5,165 nt of DNA from CAVRQM01 sp964250775. Its GTDB lineage: Bacteria > Pseudomonadota > Alphaproteobacteria > Acetobacterales > Acetobacteraceae. Under the pieces are notes generated by a model that was not told the origin of the DNA, did not search any database, and saw only the letters and a list, made by a program, of their open reading frames with translations. The stretch lies in the NCBI GenBank assembly GCA_964250775.1, contig CAXUHK010000243.1, forward strand, positions 1 to 5,165. Direction: 5' to 3'. Each line of letters begins with the position of its first letter. Position 1 is the first letter of the stretch. Both the position numbers and the translations under genes were made by a program. This document shows, piece after piece, positions 1 to 4,574 of this stretch.

Positions 1-61
1 CATACGCCCCGGATCCCGAGCTTTCGAACGTAGAAATCCAAACTGACCCACCACCCGGGCA

Positions 62-81
62 AGTTCGGGTTTGACCGAACT
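62..81. repeat. Short inverted repeat (7-bp arms, 6-base loop)
   Basis: The arms AGTTCGG (62-68) and CCGAACT (75-81) are perfect complements separated by GTTTGA. The repeat lies 44 bases beyond the stop codon of the small minus-strand gene, in a 124-base stretch where I see no gene. It could be a weak transcription end for that gene, since the hairpin is in the right place, but no T-run follows it on either strand. It could equally be a protein-binding dyad or chance. The rest of 1-124 shows nothing I can name. Confidence 0.3.
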
Positions 82-124
82 CGCCTATTCGTTTCGCCAG
101 TTTGAACGACGCGCTCCGACCGGC

Positions 125-328
125 TCAGGTCCGGCCATGCTCGCGGTAGTGATGACCGCCGCCAGCATCGTCGCCTTCGGCGTCCTTCATCCGATCGGGC
201 TGCGCGACATGCTTGCCGCCTCCGGCCTTGTGCCCGTGCTCCTGCTTGTTCTTGCCCGGATGCTCCTTGTCCTGGTGGCTGCTGCCCGGACCGCCGAAGC
301 GGCCGGTGTGTTCGTTCTTGTCAGGCAT
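125..328 (-). CDS. Small Gly/His-rich hydrophilic protein (hypothetical, hydrophilin-like)
   Basis: This is a 67-residue protein that I do not recognise as a named family. Its ATG at 328 is preceded by a strong ribosome site: AGGAG (336-340 read on the minus strand) with a 7-base gap. That site sets the start, even though the reading frame stays open far upstream by chance. Composition is extreme: about 14 Gly and 9 His in 67 residues, many Lys, Asp and Glu, no Cys or Trp, and almost no aliphatic residues. There is no signal peptide or membrane segment, and it should be intrinsically disordered. Glycine above 20% with high hydrophilicity fits the general definition of hydrophilins, which are linked to desiccation or osmotic stress. 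The histidines (HGH near residues 31-33, HH at 59-60) could also bind metal ions. Both roles are inference from composition. It is transcribed divergently from the amidohydrolase operon and appears to be a single gene. Confidence 0.72.
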   Translation of the reverse strand: MPDKNEHTGRFGGPGSSHQDKEHPGKNKQEHGHKAGGGKHVAQPDRMKDAEGDDAGGGHHYREHGRT

Positions 329-398
329 CGCGCTTCTCCTGCGTGAGCTGGTAGAATGGGCGAGGCGCGCCTTGGTTCGGTGCCGCTCGTGGCGTCGT

Positions 399-427
399 CC
401 CCAGCCCCGGCATGGTCCATGCTGGGG
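399..427. promoter_or_regulatory. Nested inverted repeat in the divergent intergenic region
   Basis: Between the small minus-strand gene and the amidohydrolase (329-475), the outer arms CCCCAGC (399-405) and GCTGGGG (421-427) are perfect complements. Inside and overlapping them is a 13-base odd palindrome, GCATGGTCCATGC (410-422). The two pairings compete for bases 421-422, so the element could be one bulged hairpin or two alternative hairpins. It ends 48 bases upstream of the amidohydrolase ATG, so it could be an operator for one or both divergent genes or a leader hairpin. No T-run follows, which argues against an intrinsic terminator. No regulator for this operon is visible in the window. 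I could not identify a convincing sigma-70 promoter in this stretch. Confidence 0.4.
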
Positions 428-475
428 CAGCGGCGCCGGTCCTCGGTGTCGCCGACAGGGAACGTGGAGCAAGCC

Positions 476-1375
476 ATGTACGATGGCCCGATTATCGACG
501 CGCACACCCATCTCTGGGACCTCTCGATGGGCTGCCACGACTGGCTGACCGGGGCCGGCGCGGTCACGGCGCTGGGCGGGTTGGAGAAGCTGCGTCACGA
601 CATGCTGGTCGAGACGTTCCGCCGGGATGCCGCCCGCCAGCCCGTCGTGGCGAGCGTGCATGTCGAGGCGCTGTGGGACGCATCCGATCCGGTCGGCGAG
701 ACGCGCTGGCTGGAGACGCTGGACAAGAGCACCGGCGTGGCGCTGCGCTACACCGCCGCGGCGCCGCTCGGCACGCCGCGCGGCACCGCGATCCTGGAGC
801 GGCAGGCGGCGGTGCCCCGCGTGACCGGGATTCGCCAAATCCTCAGCTTCCACCCGACGCAGCCGGAGAAATCCTTCGCGGCACGGCCCGATCTGGCGCT
901 GGATCCGGCCTGGCTGCGCGATGTGGCGCGGCTGGCCCCGCTCGGGCTGATGCTGGAACTGATGATGTACCCGTACCAGCTCGATCAGGTCGTGGCGCTG
1001 GCGCGGGCGCAGCCGGGATTGCAGCTCGTCGTCAACCACTGCGCCAGCCCGATCGACCGTGACGCGGACGGCATGGCGCGCTGGCGCGACAGCGTGCGCC
1101 GGCTCGCCGCGCTGCCGAACGTCGCGATCAAGGTGTCCAACGCGGCCGGCTACGACCCGGCGCCGACCGCCGCAAGCCTGGACGGCGTCATGCGCCATTG
1201 CATCGAGAGCTTCGGCACGGCGCGCGCCATGCTGGCGACCGATTGGCCGGTGGCGCGGCTGAAGCGGTCCTATGACGAGATCTACGCGGATTTGCGGCGC
1301 GTGACGGCGGACTTGACCCCGGCCGAGCAAAGCGCCCTGTTTCACGACAACGCGAAGCGCTTGTACCGGCTCTGA
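476..1375 (+). CDS. TIM-barrel amidohydrolase (amidohydrolase 2 / COG3618-type metal-dependent hydrolase)
   Basis: This 299-residue protein matches the usual length of the family that includes L-fuconolactonase-like and sulfomuconolactone-type lactonases. These hydrolyse lactone, ester or amide bonds in the cytoplasm, usually with a bound divalent metal. Visible landmarks are the N-terminal metal motif DAHTHLWD (His10, His12), SVHVEA (His62), GIRQIL near 119-123, NHCASP (His188), the AIKVS strand (Lys219), the late-barrel ATDWPV (Asp256, the likely catalytic or metal Asp), and a closing NAKRLYRL helix typical of the family. The frame stays open to an ATG at 356, but the start at 476 is preferred because GGAG (466-469) lies 6 bases upstream, the HxH motif then falls at residue 10 as in relatives, and the extra 40 residues look like non-coding translation. 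The gene ends 21 bases before the gamma-glutamyltransferase gene on the same strand. The substrate is unknown. The family call is firm and the specific reaction is not. Confidence 0.9.
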   Translation: MYDGPIIDAHTHLWDLSMGCHDWLTGAGAVTALGGLEKLRHDMLVETFRRDAARQPVVASVHVEALWDASDPVGETRWLETLDKSTGVALRYTAAAPLGTPRGTAILERQAAVPRVTGIRQILSFHPTQPEKSFAARPDLALDPAWLRDVARLAPLGLMLELMMYPYQLDQVVALARAQPGLQLVVNHCASPIDRDADGMARWRDSVRRLAALPNVAIKVSNAAGYDPAPTAASLDGVMRHCIESFGTARAMLATDWPVARLKRSYDEIYADLRRVTADLTPAEQSALFHDNAKRLYRL

Positions 1376-1385
1376 GCCGCGCGCG

Positions 1386-1391
1386 AAGGAG
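1386..1391 (+). promoter_or_regulatory. Ribosome binding site of the gamma-glutamyltransferase gene
   Basis: AAGGAG lies 5 bases before the ATG at 1397, inside the 21-base gap after the amidohydrolase stop. Independent strong initiation with no room for a promoter or terminator supports the two genes sharing one transcript. Confidence 0.7.
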
Positions 1392-1396
1392 AGGTC

Positions 1397-2989
1397 ATGC
1401 GTTCCATCGACTACGCCGGCGCCTATCCCTCGGCCCGCTCGCCGGTGTTCGGCCGCGACGTGATCGCGACCTCGCATCCGCTGGCGTCGCAGGCTGGGAT
1501 GGCGATGTTGACGCAGGGCGGCAACGCGGTCGACGCGGCGGTCGCGGCGGCGATGGCGCTGACCGTGGTCGAGCCGACCGGGTGCGGCATCGGAGCCGAC
1601 GCGTTCGCCATCGTCTGGGACGGTGCCGCGCTGCACGGGCTGAACTCGTCCGGCCGTTCGCCCGCCGGCTGGACGCCCGAGCGCTTCGCCGGCCTCGACA
1701 CCATGCCCGAGCGTGGCTGGGAGGCGGTGACGGTGCCCGGCGCCGTCGCTGGCTGGGTCGAGCTGCTGCGCCGCTTCGGCCGGCTCGACCTCGCGACGGC
1801 GGCGGCGCCGGCGATCCGTTTCGCGCGCGAGGGCTTCGCCGTGACCCCGATCGTCGCCGCCGGGTGGCAGCGCGCGGCGGGCGTGCTGGCCGATCAGCCG
1901 GGCTTCGCGGCGTGCTTCATGCCGGACGGGCGAGCGCCCGCGACCGGCGAGCTGTTCCGCTCCGAGGCGCACGCGCGGACGCTGGAGAGCATCGCCGCGT
2001 CACAGGGCGAGTCGTTCTATCGCGGCGAGCTGGCGCGCGTCATGGTCGCGGATGCCGGCCGCCACGGCGGCTGCCTCACGCTGGACGACTTGGCCGGGCA
2101 CCGCGCCGACTGGGTGGGCACGTTGTCGCACGGCTATGCCGGGGCGGTGGTGCATGAGTTGCCGCCGAACGGCCAAGGCATCGCGACGCTGATCGGCCTC
2201 GGCATCATGCAGGCGCTGGGTGGCGACGGCCAGGTCGACGACATCGAGACCGTGCACCTGGCGATCGAGGCCACCAAGCTGGCGATGGTCGACCTGGACC
2301 AGCATTTGGCCGACCCGGCGGCGATGACGGTCAGCGCCGCCAGCCTGCTCGACCCGTCGTACATCTCGGCACGGGCGCGCCTGGTCGATCCGGCGCGGGC
2401 GGGCGACCCCGGCCACGGCACGCCCGGGCCGGGCGGCACCGTCTGCCTGGCCGCCGGCAGCCGGGACGGGACGATGATCTCGTTCATCCAGTCCAACTAC
2501 ATGGGGTTCGGCTCCGGCGTGGTGGTGCCCGGGACCGGCATCAGCCTGCAGAACCGTGGCGCCGGCTTCACCCTGCGCCCCGGCCACGCCAACCAGGTCG
2601 GGCCGCGCAAGCGGCCGTTCCACACCATCATCCCGGGCTTCGCCATGGACGGCGACGGCAGCCCGCTGCTGGCGTTCGGGCTGATGGGCGGCCCGATGCA
2701 GGCGCAGGGACACCTGCAGATGGCGCTGCGGATGCTGGCGCACCGGCAGGACCCGCAAACCGCCGCCGACGCGCCGCGCTGGCGGGTGCTGTCCGGGCGG
2801 GGCGTCGCCGTGGAGCCGGGCATGGACGCGACGCTGGTGCGGGCGCTGCGGGCAATGGGTCACGAGATCACGATCGAGCCGACCAACGAGACGTTCGGCT
2901 TCGGCGGCGCGCAGATCGTGCAGCGCACCCAAGCCGGCTATGCCGCCGGTTCGGACCCGCGCAAGGATGGCCAGGCCCTCGCCTGGTAG
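1397..2989 (+). CDS. Gamma-glutamyltransferase family protein (YwrD-like, cytoplasmic)
   Basis: This is a 530-residue Ntn-hydrolase. Members cleave themselves before a Thr that becomes the N-terminal nucleophile, then hydrolyse or transfer gamma-glutamyl groups or acylate related amides. The N-terminal signature GGNAVDAAVAAA (41-52) and GCGIGADAF (62-70) are classic for the family. NSSGRSPAG (83-91) carries the Arg (87) expected to hold the substrate carboxylate. The likely self-cleavage site is GPGG/TVCL, giving Thr348, a 347-residue large chain and a 183-residue small chain. It is followed by SNYMGFGSGVVVPGTG (366-381), LQNRG (384-388) and GLMGGPMQAQGH (428-439). The FGSGVVVPGTG block resembles the shorter YwrD-like branch rather than periplasmic E. 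coli Ggt. There is no signal peptide, so it should act in the cytoplasm. It is the second gene of the pair with the amidohydrolase, suggesting the two act in one catabolic route. Its exact substrate, and whether it is a transferase or mainly a hydrolase/acylase, remain open. The stop is one base from that of the convergent hydrolase gene. Confidence 0.92.
   Translation: MRSIDYAGAYPSARSPVFGRDVIATSHPLASQAGMAMLTQGGNAVDAAVAAAMALTVVEPTGCGIGADAFAIVWDGAALHGLNSSGRSPAGWTPERFAGLDTMPERGWEAVTVPGAVAGWVELLRRFGRLDLATAAAPAIRFAREGFAVTPIVAAGWQRAAGVLADQPGFAACFMPDGRAPATGELFRSEAHARTLESIAASQGESFYRGELARVMVADAGRHGGCLTLDDLAGHRADWVGTLSHGYAGAVVHELPPNGQGIATLIGLGIMQALGGDGQVDDIETVHLAIEATKLAMVDLDQHLADPAAMTVSAASLLDPSYISARARLVDPARAGDPGHGTPGPGGTVCLAAGSRDGTMISFIQSNYMGFGSGVVVPGTGISLQNRGAGFTLRPGHANQVGPRKRPFHTIIPGFAMDGDGSPLLAFGLMGGPMQAQGHLQMALRMLAHRQDPQTAADAPRWRVLSGRGVAVEPGMDATLVRALRAMGHEITIEPTNETFGFGGAQIVQRTQAGYAAGSDPRKDGQALAW
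2971..2986. terminator. GC-rich hairpin at the convergent gene junction
   Basis: CCAGGC (2971-2976) and GCCTGG (2981-2986) form a perfect 6-bp stem with a 4-base loop, CCTC. On the plus strand it covers the last codons of the gamma-glutamyltransferase, directly before the TAG. On the minus strand it starts 4 bases after the hydrolase stop codon. A larger arm pair (GGAC..GCGC at 2953-2962 with GCGCGTCC at 3002-3009) could enclose it. There is no T-run, so it is not a standard intrinsic terminator. It may still stall polymerase or protect 3' ends in both directions. Confidence 0.3.
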
Positions 2990-2990
2990 G

Positions 2991-3884
2991 TCATGGCGAC
3001 CGCGCGTCCAGGAACTCGGTCAGGAGCGCGGCCACGATTCCGGGCGCGTCCTCCATGACGAAATGGCCCGCATCGGGCACGATGCGGAGTTCCGAACCCG
3101 GAATGGCGGCGTGCAGCCTTCGCGCCCATTCGAGGCGCTGCCAGGCATCGCGCTCGCCCCAAATCAGGCGCACCGGCAACTTACTGAGTTCGTGCAGCCG
3201 GCCTGTTAGCTCGTCCGTATGCCGCGGATCATAGTGTGCGACCTGATGCTGGAAAAAGCTGGCTTGTCCGACCGGCCCTGTGATGATGTCGAGGTAATGG
3301 TCGAGCGGGTCCGCGATCATCGCTTTCTTGTCCTGCACCGTGGATAGCAGCCAGGTGCGGAAGTGATCGCGATGCAGTTCGGGGGATGCCGCGATCAGCC
3401 TGTCCATCCCGTGGCGCATTTGCTGCCGCGTCCGCTCGGACGGCCAAGAGTCGAAGCTCACGCAGTCCAGCAGGACCAGCGACCGCACGCGCTCGCGATG
3501 CAGCATGGCCAAACGCTGCGCGACTCCGCCGCCAATGTCGTGGGCGACGATATGCGCGCTCCCAAGTCCCCAAAGGTCCATAAGTCCCAGCAGCACGGGC
3601 ACTTGCCCGGATACTGAAGTATCGACAGCCGGATCACGCGGCCGCTCCGAAGCGCCGTAGCCGAGCAGGTCATAGACGTGCGCCCGATAGCCTGCCTTCG
3701 TCAGCACGGGCACGATGTTGCGCCAGATGAATGACGAGGACGGCGTTCCGTGGATCAGGACCACGGATCGGGCTTCGGCCTGCCCGAGCCTGTTCGCGCC
3801 GGCGCCATGCACGCCATGGGCGAGGCGGTGCCCCTCGACGAGCGCGTCTGCGGGCACCAGGGCGCGCGCGGGAGCTCGCGTCAT
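2991..3884 (-). CDS. Alpha/beta hydrolase with Asp nucleophile (dehalogenase/epoxide-hydrolase-like)
   Basis: This 297-residue protein has the full alpha/beta-hydrolase fold order: VVLIHGTPSSSFIW (41-54, HG oxyanion loop), YDLLGYGASERP (71-82), nucleophile elbow VAHDIGGG (113-120), a cap region at about 145-225, LIWGERDAW (240-248, acid Asp246) and DAGHFVMEDAP (271-281, catalytic His274). The elbow residue is Asp116, not Ser. That is typical of haloalkane or haloacetate dehalogenases and epoxide hydrolases, which form an ester to the enzyme. HGTPSSSFIWRN is close to the HGNPTSSYLWRN style of haloalkane dehalogenases, but the halide-binding Trp normally next to the Asp is Ile117 and the Asn is Thr47. 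True haloalkane dehalogenase activity is therefore uncertain. The ATG overlaps the upstream repressor stop as ATGA, and AAGGGG (3894-3899 on the minus strand) sits 9 bases upstream. It is probably cotranscribed with and controlled by that repressor. The substrate is unknown. Confidence 0.88.
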   Translation of the reverse strand: MTRAPARALVPADALVEGHRLAHGVHGAGANRLGQAEARSVVLIHGTPSSSFIWRNIVPVLTKAGYRAHVYDLLGYGASERPRDPAVDTSVSGQVPVLLGLMDLWGLGSAHIVAHDIGGGVAQRLAMLHRERVRSLVLLDCVSFDSWPSERTRQQMRHGMDRLIAASPELHRDHFRTWLLSTVQDKKAMIADPLDHYLDIITGPVGQASFFQHQVAHYDPRHTDELTGRLHELSKLPVRLIWGERDAWQRLEWARRLHAAIPGSELRIVPDAGHFVMEDAPGIVAALLTEFLDARSP

Positions 3885-4489
3885 GAGCCGTCACCCCTTG
3901 TTGCAAGGGAACGTCCCGCAGCCAAGAGGTTTGAGGCCGCCTGTCCGGCTTGCCGAACGGCATCCGGGCCGCGATACGCGCCGACCGCCGCCGCGCCTTC
4001 AAACAGGATCAGGACGCGCTCGACGAGTACGCTGTCGGAGCTGGTGAAAGCATCATGCGATGCGATCCCGCCCTCCGTCCTTGCCTCTCGCGCTCGCTCA
4101 CGCTGACGGGCGATCCGAGCCGCGATTTCACTTCGCAGCCGTGCGTGGTAGGCATCCACGCGCTCCATGATCGGCCCGCTCTCGCCGCCGAACTCGCCCA
4201 AGGCACGCATGAACATGCATCCCCGCCCACCCTCGCGGTCCACCCATTGCGCCAAGCCCTCGAACAATGCGTCGATGTCGCCGCCTGCGAGGGAGGCGAA
4301 GAACCGATCCTCCCGCTCGCGGAGCGCGGCCAGGATCAATTGCTGCTTGGAGCCATGCCGCTTGTAGAGCGTGCGCGACGATACCCCAGCCGCCCGAACC
4401 AGATCGTCCATGCTCGCGCCGTGGAAACCACGCGCCTCGAATAAACGCTCGCATCTTCGCACGGCATGGTCGGAGGGGGCGGGCGGCAT
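3881..4489 (-). CDS. TetR/AcrR-family transcriptional repressor
   Basis: This 202-residue protein has the usual TetR length. The N-terminal DNA-binding domain spans about residues 8-56: helix 1 RRCERLFEARGF, then GASMDDLVRAAGVSSRTLYKR (24-44), which is the standard helix-turn-helix with the recognition helix at SSRTLYKRHGSK, then a LILAAL helix. The C-terminal ligand and dimer domain follows, with RGCMFMRALGEF (89-100), a block common in one TetR subgroup. The frame is open to an ATG at 4693, but that would run deep into the esterase gene. ATG 4489 gives a normal N-terminus, and starting at the next candidate, a GTG at residue 10, would cut helix 1. The repressor is expected to bind the 20-bp palindrome just upstream and so control itself and the hydrolase translated from its ATGA overlap. 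The ligand is presumably a substrate or product of that hydrolase (inference). Confidence 0.9.
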   Translation of the reverse strand: MPPAPSDHAVRRCERLFEARGFHGASMDDLVRAAGVSSRTLYKRHGSKQQLILAALREREDRFFASLAGGDIDALFEGLAQWVDREGGRGCMFMRALGEFGGESGPIMERVDAYHARLRSEIAARIARQRERAREARTEGGIASHDAFTSSDSVLVERVLILFEGAAAVGAYRGPDAVRQAGQAASNLLAAGRSLATRGDGS

Positions 4490-4494
4490 CCCTT

Positions 4495-4523
4495 CGTGTA
4501 AACCGATCGGTTTACATCTGCAA
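4495..4523 (-). promoter_or_regulatory. Possible promoter of the repressor-hydrolase pair, overlapping the operator
   Basis: On the minus strand, TTGCAG (4523-4518) is a fair -35 element. After 17 bases comes TACACG (4500-4495), a poor -10 with about 3 of 6 consensus matches. If real, the operator palindrome fills the spacer and transcription would begin at or next to the ATG, giving an almost leaderless message. This is a weak call, supported mainly by the operator position and by the absence of a better candidate in the 85-base gap (4490-4574). Confidence 0.25.
4497..4516. promoter_or_regulatory. Perfect 20-bp palindromic operator, probable TetR binding site
   Basis: TGTAAACCGATCGGTTTACA is a perfect palindrome centred between 4506 and 4507, and symmetry breaks on both sides beyond it. 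Its 3' end on the minus strand lies 7 bases before the repressor ATG, where a bound dimer would block the promoter or early transcript. The core AAACCGATCGGTTT is of the kind commonly found for TetR-family operators. I saw no second copy in the window, so regulation is most likely confined to the repressor-hydrolase pair. Confidence 0.8.
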
Positions 4524-4574
4524 GCCTCGATGGTTCCGCTCCCTGATCGCTTCGGCATTCGAGCCGTCGCGGGA

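Noticed and set aside
1..124. A tRNA or other structured RNA at the left edge, prompted by the TTCGAA at 23-28
   Set aside because: No cloverleaf arms or acceptor stem can be paired around it; only the small dyad at 62-81 is present.
71..346. Plus-strand 91-codon frame that looks like a small membrane protein
   Set aside because: Its hydrophobic stretch is the antisense reading of the hydrophilic His/Gly-rich gene, it uses a TTG start, and no ribosome site is visible.
352..357. TAGAAT as a -10 element for the amidohydrolase operon
   Set aside because: No acceptable -35 hexamer lies 15-19 bases upstream; the nearest TTGTCA (318-323) is 28 bases away.
356..475. N-terminal extension of the amidohydrolase from the ATG at 356
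   Set aside because: The 40 extra residues resemble no part of the family, cover the inverted repeats, and lack a ribosome site as good as the one before 476.
125..1972. 615-codon open frame on the minus strand running antisense to the amidohydrolase and into the gamma-glutamyltransferase gene
   Set aside because: It is a GC-rich antisense artefact: Arg/His/Gly-rich with no motifs, and it opposes two genes with clear family motifs. Only its last 67 codons, with their own ribosome site, look real.
2000..2932. 310-codon antisense open frame opposite the gamma-glutamyltransferase
   Set aside because: Low-complexity, Arg/Ala/Gly-rich translation without motifs, opposite a well-supported gene.
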